Shown here: positions 53,007 to 61,328 of the stretch, piece after piece
How the letters are laid out: every line of letters starts with the position of its first letter
How positions within the stretch are numbered: position 1 is the stretch's first letter
Origin: Mycolicibacterium sp. TY81
GTDB lineage: Bacteria > Actinomycetota > Actinomycetes > Mycobacteriales > Mycobacteriaceae
Reading direction: 5' to 3'
Length of the DNA stretch: 64,000 nt
Assembly: GCF_018326285.1 (NCBI RefSeq)
Contig: NZ_AP023362.1
Coordinates: forward strand, 2,232,001-2,296,000
Program-made: the position numbers and the translations under genes
Notes under the pieces: model-generated
The model's input: the letters and a program-made list of their open reading frames with translations, nothing else
Database searches by the model: none
What the model was told of the DNA's origin: nothing

Positions 53007-53585
53007 ATGGCCACATCCACTTCGCCTACGCGCAATGCGGCCGCTACCCGTGAGGCGATCCTGCGCTCGGCGATCGAGAATTTCGCCCGCGCCGGATACG
53101 ACGGCGCGGGAGTCCGCCAGATCGCGCACGACGCCGGCGTGACCGCCATGCTGGTCAACAGGTACTTCGGCTCGAAGGAAGGGCTGTTCGCCGAGGCGGT
53201 CGAAACGTCATTTGCCACACCCACTTTCATCGGAGAGCGATCTGACGATCTGGTCGCTGACACTGTCCGGGCCCTGGTGGCGAGGACCGGATCCGGCGAC
53301 GATGCGCCACCACCGTTCATGATCATGCTGAGGTCCGCCTCGAGCCCGGTCGCCACGACGATCGTGCGCGACGCCATCGAACGCCACGTTGGCGCCCGGC
53401 TGGCGCGACAACTCGACTCGCCCGATCAGAATCTGCGCGGCGAGATCCTGCTCGCGTTGATCAGCGGAATGCTCATGATGCGCGGCGTGGTCGGGACGAG
53501 CGCGCTTCGCAAAAGCAAGCCCGCGGACATCGAAAGGGTGCTTGAGCCGGCCATCGCCGCGCTCATCGGCGGTTCGCGAGTCTGA
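53007..53585 (+). CDS. TetR-family transcriptional regulator
   Basis: 192 residues from the ATG at 53007 (GGGAGGAG 8 bp upstream). The DNA-binding domain reads 'TREAILRSAIENFARAGYDGAGVRQIAHDAGVTAMLVNRYFGSKEGLFAEAV'. The ligand domain is variable. It probably binds the palindrome at 53614-53652 and controls the two SDR genes downstream, and perhaps the NIPSNAP gene upstream. Confidence 0.88.
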   Translation: MATSTSPTRNAAATREAILRSAIENFARAGYDGAGVRQIAHDAGVTAMLVNRYFGSKEGLFAEAVETSFATPTFIGERSDDLVADTVRALVARTGSGDDAPPPFMIMLRSASSPVATTIVRDAIERHVGARLARQLDSPDQNLRGEILLALISGMLMMRGVVGTSALRKSKPADIERVLEPAIAALIGGSRV

Positions 53586-53613
53586 ACTCCGAAACAGGAA
53601 TGAACCCGCCTAA

Positions 53614-53652
53614 GTCTACGTTCGTATACATCGAAGGTATACAGATGTAGAC
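53614..53652. promoter_or_regulatory. Palindromic operator, probable TetR site
   Basis: GTCTACGTTCGTATAC and GTATACAGATGTAGAC form an inverted repeat with a 7-bp centre and identical outer (GTCTAC) and inner (GTATAC) hexamers. It ends 13 bp before the SDR start. A shorter related dyad TCTACGACTGTAGA lies at 52638-52651, and GTCTAC occurs again at 56468 upstream of the DHFR-like gene. Confidence 0.75.
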
Positions 53653-53665
53653 AAGGAGGACCCGG

Positions 53666-54457
53666 GTGGAGCTCGGATTGAGGCACAAGCGCGCATTGGT
53701 CACCGGTTCGAGTGCGGGTCTCGGTCGCGCGATCGCTGAGATGCTGGCTGCAGAGGGCGCGTCCGTGGTGGTACACGGACGTGACGCCGACCGGACGCAA
53801 GCGGTCGTTTCCGCGATCGGCGCCAACGGCGGTGAAGCGGTCGCCGTACTCGGCGACCTCTCGACCGACGAAGGCGCCGCAGCCGTCGCGCATGCCGCGG
53901 GCGAGATCGACATCCTGGTCAACAATGCCGGCGACTACGACGGTTCGTCCTGGGCGGAACTCACCACCCACGAGTGGGCGAGAATCCACCAGACCAACGT
54001 CGTGTCCGTCGTGCGGATGATCGACCATCTTGTCCCGGGCATGCGCCGACGGGGCTGGGGCCGGGTCATCCAGATCGGCGGTGGTCTCGCCGTTCAACCG
54101 GTCGCCCAGCAGCCGCACTACAGCGCCACGTTGGCTGCGCGACACAACTTGACCGTCTCGCTCGCCCGAGAGTTGTCCGGAACCGGCGTCACCGCCAACA
54201 TCGTCGCGCCCGGAGCCATCCTCACCGACAGCACACGGGCCATGGTGCTGCAGGCCGGCGCCGTGCACGGCTGGGGAACCTCCTGGGAAGACATTGAAAA
54301 AGCCGCGGCCACAACATGGTTCCCCAACGACATCGGCCGACTCGGCCGTCCTGAGGAGATCGCCGCCGCGGTCTGCTTCCTCGCCAGCTCCCATGCCGCG
54401 TACATCAGCGGTGCCGATCTCCGCGTCGACGGCGGCACCATCCGCAACGTCAACTGA
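53666..54457 (+). CDS. Short-chain dehydrogenase/reductase with altered active site
   Basis: 263 residues from GTG with AAGGAGG upstream. The cofactor motif 'ALVTGSSAGLGRAIAEML' and 'ILVNNAGDYD' are intact, with HGRD near the end of beta 2 suggesting NADPH. In the catalytic region 'IQIGGGLAVQPVAQQPHYSATLAARHNL' the usual Ser is Gly and the Y-x-x-x-K motif reads YSATL, so Tyr stays but Lys is lost. A redox role is therefore uncertain. It is likely co-transcribed with the next SDR gene (31-bp gap). Confidence 0.85.
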   Translation: MELGLRHKRALVTGSSAGLGRAIAEMLAAEGASVVVHGRDADRTQAVVSAIGANGGEAVAVLGDLSTDEGAAAVAHAAGEIDILVNNAGDYDGSSWAELTTHEWARIHQTNVVSVVRMIDHLVPGMRRRGWGRVIQIGGGLAVQPVAQQPHYSATLAARHNLTVSLARELSGTGVTANIVAPGAILTDSTRAMVLQAGAVHGWGTSWEDIEKAAATTWFPNDIGRLGRPEEIAAAVCFLASSHAAYISGADLRVDGGTIRNVN

Positions 54458-54488
54458 AACCACCAGTCGCCAAAGAAAGGTCACTGTC

Positions 54489-55349
54489 ATGTCGCATGTC
54501 TTCCTCATCTCCGGAGCTTCCCGCGGTCTCGGGCGCGCCATCGCCGAAGCGGCGCTGGCAGCCGGGCATCACGTCGTCGCGGGTGTTCGCTCGGTATCAG
54601 CGCTCGACGATCTCGCTGCCCGTGAACCTGAGCGTCTGGCCGTTGTCCCGCTCGACGTCACCGACGACGAGCAGGTCCGCAGTGCCATCGACACCGCAAT
54701 CCAACGCTGGGGTCGCCTCGACGTTTTGGTCAACAACGCCGGGTACGCCAACATGGCTGCCGTCGAAGACGTTGACGTCGACGACTTCCGCGCCCAGGTC
54801 GAGACGAACTTCTTCGGCGTCGTAAGGCTCACCCAGGCCGTGCTTCCGATCATGCGGAGGCAGCGTGCGGGCCATATCGTCCAAATATCCTCCGTCGGTG
54901 GACGTTTGGCGCGGCCGGGCCTGGCTGCCTATCAGTCCTCCAAGTGGGCCGTCACCGGCTACTCCGGGGTCCTCGCACAGGAGGTCGCTCCGCTCGCCAT
55001 CAAGGTGACGGTGCTGGAGCCCGGTGGCATGCGTACCGATTGGTCGGGCTCGTCGATGCGCATCGCCCCGGTACGCGACGAGTACAGGGACACAGTGGGA
55101 GCCGCGGCGCAGCTGAGCCAATCCGCCAACCTCGGCGCCAGCGATCCGGTAAAGGTCGCGGCGCTGTTGCTCGACATCGTCGAGATGGACACTCCGCCGG
55201 CTCGCTTGCTGGTCGGCCCAGATGCCTACCGGTACGCCACCGCGGCCGGGCGCGACCTGCTCGCCTCTGACGAACGGTACGCGGATCTGAGCAACTCGAC
55301 CGCGGCCGACGACGCCACCGCCGATCAGCTCAATCCGCTTGGTGCGTAA
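54489..55349 (+). CDS. Classical short-chain dehydrogenase/reductase
   Basis: 286 residues from the ATG at 54489 (AAAGAAAGG upstream). It has the NAD(P) motif 'LISGASRGLGRAIAEAAL', 'LDVLVNNAGYANM', and catalytic Ser, Tyr and Lys in 'VQISSVGGRLARPGLAAYQSSKWAVTGYS'. The C-terminal part matches NADP-dependent oxidoreductases of the DltE/YusZ-like group. Substrate unknown. It is the second gene behind the TetR operator. Confidence 0.9.
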   Translation: MSHVFLISGASRGLGRAIAEAALAAGHHVVAGVRSVSALDDLAAREPERLAVVPLDVTDDEQVRSAIDTAIQRWGRLDVLVNNAGYANMAAVEDVDVDDFRAQVETNFFGVVRLTQAVLPIMRRQRAGHIVQISSVGGRLARPGLAAYQSSKWAVTGYSGVLAQEVAPLAIKVTVLEPGGMRTDWSGSSMRIAPVRDEYRDTVGAAAQLSQSANLGASDPVKVAALLLDIVEMDTPPARLLVGPDAYRYATAAGRDLLASDERYADLSNSTAADDATADQLNPLGA

Positions 55350-55582
55350 CGCATCAGGTCGGTGCCAGAATGAGTCAGAAGCCGCTGCGTACAGGTGCTG
55401 GGTGATCGGTGGGAGTGCTCGCCGGCTCCTCCTTCGATGGTGTCCGGCGAGGTCGGCCGGCCATGGCGGTTTGAGGACGACCTTGGTCCGCCCGTCGTCG
55501 CGGTGGTGATTGCAAAGACGCTTGAACTCCGACCGGCTACCCCCGGCCCGCCACAGGTAAACACTCACCGCGTCTGCGGCGC

Positions 55583-55795
55583 TCACTCCCGACCTACGTC
55601 TTTTACGAACCGCCCTCCCGCGGTGTTGCTCACCCTGTCCCCGACGGATAGCTCCTTCCACGTCGCACGGTCGACGCGCACAGTGATCGTCTGCCCGTCG
55701 TCGCGCCGAATGCGCAGGCGCCGGTAGAGATTCGCCCCGTCGAGAAGCGCCCGGGATTTCTTGACGACGGTGCCTTCCCACTCCGATGTCGACAT
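55583..55795 (-). CDS. Small conserved protein, 70 residues
   Basis: 'MSTSEWEGTVVKKSRALLDG' then 'IRRDDGQTITVRVDRATW' and 'LSVGDRVSNTAGGRFVKDVG'. The beta-rich pattern recalls small OB- or SH3-like domains seen in actinobacterial hypotheticals. It begins one base after the stop of the DHFR-like gene, so they form one transcript. Function unknown. Confidence 0.7.
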   Translation of the reverse strand: MSTSEWEGTVVKKSRALLDGANLYRRLRIRRDDGQTITVRVDRATWKELSVGDRVSNTAGGRFVKDVGRE

Positions 55796-55796
55796 C

Positions 55797-56426
55797 TCAG
55801 CTTCCTTCAGGTGATCGGGTGACGTGGTAGCGCAGATGAGCCACGCCGGGGGCCTGCAGCACCCGCACGAGCTCCATCTTCGGTAGGCCGGGCCGGAATC
55901 CGTCGAACAAGCGCTCCCCCGAACCGAGGATGACCGCCGACACTTGCAGGTCGATCTCGTCCACCAAGCCCGCCTTGATCGCCTGGCGTGCACACGATGC
56001 GCCGCCGGCGATCGAGATGTCCTTCCCGCCGGCAGCCGCCTGCGCCTGTGCGTACGCGGATTCGATGCCGTCGGTGACGAAATGGAATGTCGTACCGCCC
56101 TTCATCTCGATCGGGTCGTGGGCGTGGTGCGTGAGCACGAAGACCGGGCAGTGATACGGCGGAGTGTCACCCCACCAGCCCTGCCAGTCCGAGCCGTCCC
56201 ATTCCCCACGAATCGGTCCGAACATGTTGCGCCCCATGATGGTTGCGCCCATGCCGTCCAGCATCTCGGACATCACCTGCCGGTTGACGGGGTGATCTCT
56301 GCTGGGACCGATATGCCAATCATGGAGGTCGAGCCCGCCCACCCCTAGCGGATTCTCTTCGCTCTGACCGGGCCCGGCGGCATACCCGTCGGCCGAGATC
56401 GACATCGAGAGATTCGTTCGTGCCAC
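55797..56426 (-). CDS. Dihydrofolate-reductase-like (RibD C-terminal) protein
   Basis: 209 residues with 'NLSMSISADGYAAGPGQSEENPLG', 'GMGATIMGRNMFGP', 'FVLTHHAHDPIEMKGGTTFHFV' and 'GKDISIAGGASCARQAIKAGLVDEIDL'. This is the RibD_C/DHFR fold common in actinobacteria (YyaP-like). It probably uses NADPH; substrate unknown. A GTCTAC element shared with the TetR operator lies upstream. Confidence 0.87.
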   Translation of the reverse strand: MARTNLSMSISADGYAAGPGQSEENPLGVGGLDLHDWHIGPSRDHPVNRQVMSEMLDGMGATIMGRNMFGPIRGEWDGSDWQGWWGDTPPYHCPVFVLTHHAHDPIEMKGGTTFHFVTDGIESAYAQAQAAAGGKDISIAGGASCARQAIKAGLVDEIDLQVSAVILGSGERLFDGFRPGLPKMELVRVLQAPGVAHLRYHVTRSPEGS

Positions 56427-56603
56427 GTCAAGTTCCGTTCCGTCGATCGGTTCATGCGATTGCCCTTGTCTACATTGAGACCGCTGCGGCGCCGATAACT
56501 CATCGTCGTCGGCAGTATTGCCATTCGGGTGTCGAGCGCATCTCCCTGTTGTAGCTTGGCTGGCGCTGGGTCAGGTCAATTCGATTCGACCGGAAGGCAA
56601 GCC

Positions 56604-57740
56604 ATGGCGCTCGAAGTCATCAAGACCATCCCTGTCGGCGGCTCCCCGAGTCGGGTAGCACTTACTCCCGATGGTGGCCGCGCTTACGTCCTCAACGGCG
56701 GCGGCGACTCCGTCTCGGTCATCAGCACCGTGACCAATACGGTCACCACCACCATTCCCGTCGGGGACCTCCCCGACTCGGTGGCGATCTCCCCCGACGG
56801 CACACGTGCCTACGTCACGATCGAGAACGCCGGCACGGTCTCGGTGATCAGTACCGCCACCAACACCATCACAGCGAACATTCCCGTCGGTGACTTCGCG
56901 GGCGGAATCGCGCTAACTCCCAACGGCGCCCGTGCATATGTCGCTGCGGCGCACAACCCGGCCACGTCCGGAGACGTCGTGGTGATCGACACGGCTACCA
57001 ACACGGTCACCGCAACGATCCCCGTCGACGGACATCCCCACAGCGTCGCGGTCAGTCCGAACGGTGCGCGCGCGTACGTCACGAACTGGAACCTGGACGG
57101 TTCCGTGTGGGTGATCAACACCGCCACCAACACGGTGATCAAGACCGTTGAGGTCGGAGACTTGCCCAGCGGTGTCGCCGTCAACCCCAACAGTTCCCGT
57201 GTCTACGTCACCAACGCGGCTCCCATCGGAACGGTTTCGGTGATCAACGCGACGACGAACACCGTCGCCGAGACAATCCCTGTCGGTAACTCACCGATCG
57301 GCGTTGCGGTCAGTCCCAACGGTGCCCGGCTCTACATCACCAACCGTGGCTACCCCGGACCCGGCTCACTGCAGGTGATCAACGCCGCCACCAACGATGT
57401 CACCGAAACGCTCGAGGTAGGCGAAGATGCGTGGGCTCTGGCGGTCAGCCCCGACGAAGAGCGGATCTATGTCACCAATCTCGGCGACGACTCGGTGTCG
57501 GTGATCGGCGACCACGTTCGCCACTTCCCCGACGTGCCCGACCTCGTCGGCGACATCCTCGGCGGCGTCGCGGGCGACGGTGGCGGATGGCTGATCATCG
57601 GCAACCACTTCTACAAGATCCCGCCGCGCCCTCTCGCGGTGGTGCGAATCGCGCGCGCGATAGCGCCCTACCTCGGCAAGCCGATCGAGAACCGGGATTT
57701 GGCCAAACAACTGCGCAACACTCTCAATCGACGCCGATAG
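56604..57740 (+). CDS. YVTN-family beta-propeller protein, cytosolic
   Basis: 378 residues from the ATG at 56604 (GGAAGGCAAG upstream). Seven blades of about 42 residues carry the 'P.GARAYVTN......VSVI.TATNTV..TIPVG' repeat. No signal peptide is visible, unlike the secreted propeller at 17346-19671. The C-terminal 60 residues ('GGWLIIGNHFYKIPPRPLAV') are outside the propeller. Such proteins serve as binding scaffolds; ligand unknown. Confidence 0.85.
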   Translation: MALEVIKTIPVGGSPSRVALTPDGGRAYVLNGGGDSVSVISTVTNTVTTTIPVGDLPDSVAISPDGTRAYVTIENAGTVSVISTATNTITANIPVGDFAGGIALTPNGARAYVAAAHNPATSGDVVVIDTATNTVTATIPVDGHPHSVAVSPNGARAYVTNWNLDGSVWVINTATNTVIKTVEVGDLPSGVAVNPNSSRVYVTNAAPIGTVSVINATTNTVAETIPVGNSPIGVAVSPNGARLYITNRGYPGPGSLQVINAATNDVTETLEVGEDAWALAVSPDEERIYVTNLGDDSVSVIGDHVRHFPDVPDLVGDILGGVAGDGGGWLIIGNHFYKIPPRPLAVVRIARAIAPYLGKPIENRDLAKQLRNTLNRRR

Positions 57741-57854
57741 CGACGGGGGTTCTCGCTCGCTGTCACCCGCCGTTGCCGGCCGATCCGCGGAACAGATTCG
57801 CGATGCCTCAGGTTGCACCCTAGAACGCCCATCGAACCTGGAGGAGGATGACAC

Positions 57855-58886
57855 ATGCCCGAATCGGTCGTGCTCGGCGACCAATTGGCCACCAGTGCAA
57901 TGGGTTTCGGAGGAATGGCGCTGACACCGGTGTACGGCGGAGCCATCGATGAGGATGAATCACTGGCGACGCTGAACCACGCCATCGACGCCGGGGTGAC
58001 CTTCATCGACACCGCCAACATCTACGGAGACGGGGACAACGAGCGGCTGATCGCTCGTGTGCTCGCCGGCCGCCGCGACGAGGTCACGCTGGCCACCAAG
58101 TTCGGCATCCAGGGCAACCCAGCCGGCCGCGCGCAGGGTCGCATCAGTCCGCGGGGCGACGCGGCCTACGTACGTCAGTGCATCGACGAGAGCCTGCAGC
58201 GCTTGCAGACCGACGTGATCGACCTGTACTACCTGCACCGGCGCGACCCAGCCGTGCCGATCGAGGAGACCGTCGGCGCGATGGCCGAATTGGTCGCGGC
58301 CGGCAAGGTGCGTCACCTCGGGCTGTCTGAGGTCAGCGCGGCCGAACTGCGGGCTGCCCATGCCGTGCATCCGATCGCGGCGCTGCAGAGCGAGTGGTCG
58401 GTCTGGACGCGCGACATCGAGTCCGTCATCGTCCCCACCGCTGCCGAGCTCGGCGTGGGTATTGTTCCGTTCTCTCCGCTGGGCCGCGGCTTCCTGACGG
58501 GCTCCGTGCGGTCGGCGGCCGATATGGGCGAGAACGACTTCCGGCGCACGATGCCGCGCTTCGCCGGATCAGCGCTGGAGGCCAATCAGGCGGTCGTTGA
58601 CGCCGTGGTGTCGGTCGCCGCCACGGTCGGAGCGACGCCGGCACAGGTGGCGTTGGCATGGCTGCGTCAGCGCGCCGATGACCTGGGCGTTGCGGCGGTG
58701 CCGATTCCGGGCACGCGCCGCGCCGCACGGGTCGACGAGAACCTCGCCTCACTGTCGGTCACATTGACCGCCGAGCAGGTGAGCGCGCTCGGGGATGCGG
58801 GTAACGCAGTGACCGGGGCCCGCTACGCCGACATGTCCGCGATCGGTTCCAGCGGAGACTCTTCGCCGGACGACAGCGCTCAGTAA
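57855..58886 (+). CDS. Aldo/keto reductase
   Basis: 343 residues. The tetrad is Asp 52 and Tyr 57 ('FIDTANIYGDGDNE'), Lys 82 ('LATKFG') and His 128 ('LYYLHRRDP'). The NADPH-binding end is 'VAAVPIPGTRRAARVDENL'. It resembles the AKR13/YakC group. GGAGGAGG lies 8 bp before the ATG. It would reduce an aldehyde or ketone in the cytoplasm. Confidence 0.92.
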   Translation: MPESVVLGDQLATSAMGFGGMALTPVYGGAIDEDESLATLNHAIDAGVTFIDTANIYGDGDNERLIARVLAGRRDEVTLATKFGIQGNPAGRAQGRISPRGDAAYVRQCIDESLQRLQTDVIDLYYLHRRDPAVPIEETVGAMAELVAAGKVRHLGLSEVSAAELRAAHAVHPIAALQSEWSVWTRDIESVIVPTAAELGVGIVPFSPLGRGFLTGSVRSAADMGENDFRRTMPRFAGSALEANQAVVDAVVSVAATVGATPAQVALAWLRQRADDLGVAAVPIPGTRRAARVDENLASLSVTLTAEQVSALGDAGNAVTGARYADMSAIGSSGDSSPDDSAQ

Positions 58887-58894
58887 GCCTGATG

Positions 58895-59518
58895 TCAGGT
58901 GCCGGCGAGCGCTTCCACAACGGCCGACGAGAACGCCGGTAGGTCATCGGGGCCACGACTGGAGATCAGATTCCCGTCGATGACGACCTCGCGGTCGACA
59001 ACTGTCGCCCCGGCGTTCTGCAGATCGATCCGAAGGCTGGGGTACGACGTCAGCGTCCGGCCCTTGGCGACGCCGGCGTCGATCAGCGTCCACGGACCGT
59101 GACAGATGACGCCGACCGGCTTGCCGGATTCGACGAAGTCGTGGACGAACTTGACCGCTTTGTCGTCGGCGCGCAGTTTGTCGGCGTTCACCGTGCCGCC
59201 CGGAATGAGCAGCGCGTCGAAGTCCTCCGGCGTGATGTCACCTACCAGGCGTTCCACCGGCTCGGTGCCACCGGGTTTCAGGTCGTTGTCGCGCATGTCG
59301 ATGGAGCCTTCTTGCAGCGAGATCAATTCGGTGCTGGCACCCGCGGCCTGTACCGCATCTCGGGGCTCCTGCAGCTCTCGGCGCTCGACGCCGTTGGTGG
59401 CAAGAATCGCCACCTTCTTGCCCTCGAGCGGCGCAATACTCTCGTCCAGATTCTGTTCGGCCTGCTCGGCGTAGTCAGCCAGTTCAGCGATCGATTCATC
59501 GCCTTCCTCAGCGCGCAT
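58895..59518 (-). CDS. DJ-1/PfpI family protein
   Basis: 207 residues from the ATG at 59518 (AAGGAG 7 bp upstream). The class I glutamine amidotransferase-like fold has the nucleophile Cys in 'VGVICHGPWTLIDAG' and the acidic partner in 'LIPGGTVNADKLRAD'. The group is linked to stress survival and glyoxalase or deglycase-like activities. A short acidic N-terminal extension (about 35 residues) is unusual. It converges with the reductase gene. Confidence 0.88.
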   Translation of the reverse strand: MRAEEGDESIAELADYAEQAEQNLDESIAPLEGKKVAILATNGVERRELQEPRDAVQAAGASTELISLQEGSIDMRDNDLKPGGTEPVERLVGDITPEDFDALLIPGGTVNADKLRADDKAVKFVHDFVESGKPVGVICHGPWTLIDAGVAKGRTLTSYPSLRIDLQNAGATVVDREVVIDGNLISSRGPDDLPAFSSAVVEALAGT

Positions 59519-59745
59519 GGTGTACTCCTTGCCTGCGCCGCCGCGTCTGGCGGCACCGCTCGGCTGGGTACCCGAGGACGCCGTGGCCGAAACCGCCTGC
59601 GCATGAGCGTGGACCTGACCGGCCACGACCTCCCCAAAGACGAGGTGCACCAACCACTTCAAGGCTGGAAACGCCCGACCCGGAATAAACCCGCACGCGG
59701 GGACCTTGGCTCAAGAGTCGCCCCTTCCCCGACCAAGGAGCATCC

Positions 59746-60555
59746 ATGACTCGTCCCGTCCGCGTCGCTGTACAGATCCAGCCCGGCGGCACGCCTGACT
59801 ACGCCACCTGGCGCGACGCCGTCGTGGCCGCCGACGATCTCGGCGTCGACGTGATCTTCGGCTACGACCACTTCCATCGCCCGGCGATGAAGGCCATCGT
59901 CGACGGCAAGCCCGTCCTGTTCGACGATCAGCCCGACGTCGCCAACTTCGAGGGGTGGACCGCGCTCGCCTCGTGGGGCGAGATCACCTCACATGCCGAG
60001 ATCGGGCTCCTCGTCACCGGTGTCGGCTACCGCAACGCGGATCTGCTGGCCGACATGGCGCGCACCGTCGACCACATCAGCGGTGGTCGCCTCATCCTCG
60101 GTCTGGGCGCCGGGTGGTACGAAAAGGACTACACCACTTACGGTTACGACTTCGGCACCTTCGGTTCGCGCTTCGACCTGTTCGACGACAGCCTGATCCG
60201 CATCGAGAACCGGCTCGCCGCCCTGATTCCGCCGCCCGTCCGCAAGATTCCGATTCTCATCGGCGGCACCGGGCCCAAGCGCTCCCTGCCCGCCGTCGCC
60301 CGGCACGCCGACATCTGGCACGCATTCCAGGACATCGAGGCGTTCCGCAAATCCAGCGACCGCGTCGACGAGCTGGCAGCGACATTCGGCCGCAACGGAT
60401 CTGACATCGAACGCTCGACGCTGTGGACGAACGCCCAAGCTGCCGATGCCTTCCGTGAGGCCGGCGTCACGCTGTTCCAGACCGAACTGACAGCGGACAA
60501 CAACTACGACCTGACCTCGCTCAAAGAGGTGGTCGCATGGCGGGATGGTGCGTGA
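59746..60555 (+). CDS. LLM-class F420-dependent oxidoreductase
   Basis: 269 residues with the luciferase-like TIM barrel: 'VVAADDLGVDVIFGYDHFHRP', 'LLVTGVGYRNADLLADMARTVDHISGGRLILGLGAGWYEKDY' and 'IPILIGGTGPKRSLPAVARHADIWH'. The group matches mycobacterial F420 enzymes in length and sequence. Substrate unknown. It is divergent from the DJ-1 gene. Confidence 0.9.
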   Translation: MTRPVRVAVQIQPGGTPDYATWRDAVVAADDLGVDVIFGYDHFHRPAMKAIVDGKPVLFDDQPDVANFEGWTALASWGEITSHAEIGLLVTGVGYRNADLLADMARTVDHISGGRLILGLGAGWYEKDYTTYGYDFGTFGSRFDLFDDSLIRIENRLAALIPPPVRKIPILIGGTGPKRSLPAVARHADIWHAFQDIEAFRKSSDRVDELAATFGRNGSDIERSTLWTNAQAADAFREAGVTLFQTELTADNNYDLTSLKEVVAWRDGA

Positions 60556-60572
60556 TCGCGAGCTGAATCGCG

Positions 60573-61328
60573 CTACAGCGGATTCAGAATGCGGTCCAGG
60601 AACTGCCGCGTGCGCTCTTCCTTCGGGTTGCCGATCACCTCGTCGGGCGTGCCCCGCTCCAGGATGATGCCCTGATCGGTGAACAGCACCTGATTGGAAA
60701 CCTGCCTGGCGAACTGGATTTCGTGGGTGACGATCACCATGGTCCAACCCTCGACCGCGAGATCCTTGATCACCGAGAGCACTTCGCCGACGAGTTCGGG
60801 ATCGAGCGCCGACGTCGGCTCGTCGAACAGCACTAATTTCGGCTTCAAGGCGAGCGCCCGGGCGATGCCGACGCGCTGCTGTTGCCCGCCGGACAGCTGA
60901 TACGGGTATTGGTCCTTTTTGGCGGCAAGCCCCACCTGCTCCAGGAGCGTGACGGCTTCGGCCTCTGCTTCCGCTTTGGGCCGCTTCTGCACGATGACCG
61001 GGCCCTCGGTCACGTTCTGCAGGACCGTCTTGTGTGGGAACAGATTGTGGTTCTGAAACACGAAGCCGCTCCGGGACTGGAACCGGCGCACCTCGGGTTT
61101 CGGTGTGGGCGTGGAGAAGTCGATTTCGATATCGTCCACCCGAATGACCCCGGCGTCAGCCCGGTCGAGGGCGTTCAGCGTGCGCAGCAGCGTCGTCTTG
61201 CCCGATCCGGACGGCCCGATGATGGCCGTCGCCGTGCCCTGCTCGACGGTGAACGAAACTCCCTTGAGCACCTTGTTGTCGCCGAAGGCTTTGTGGACGC
61301 CCTCGGCGACCACGCGGTTCTCTGTCAT
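60573..61328 (-). CDS. Polar amino acid ABC transporter, ATP-binding subunit
   Basis: 251 residues with Walker A 'IIGPSGSGKTTLLRTL', signature 'LSGGQQQRVGIARAL', Walker B 'LVLFDEPTSALDPE' and H-loop 'IVTHEIQFARQV'. It matches the GlnQ/HisP group. Its ATG overlaps the stop of the fused binding-protein/permease gene (ATGA), so the two genes make one transporter. Confidence 0.93.
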   Translation of the reverse strand: MTENRVVAEGVHKAFGDNKVLKGVSFTVEQGTATAIIGPSGSGKTTLLRTLNALDRADAGVIRVDDIEIDFSTPTPKPEVRRFQSRSGFVFQNHNLFPHKTVLQNVTEGPVIVQKRPKAEAEAEAVTLLEQVGLAAKKDQYPYQLSGGQQQRVGIARALALKPKLVLFDEPTSALDPELVGEVLSVIKDLAVEGWTMVIVTHEIQFARQVSNQVLFTDQGIILERGTPDEVIGNPKEERTRQFLDRILNPL

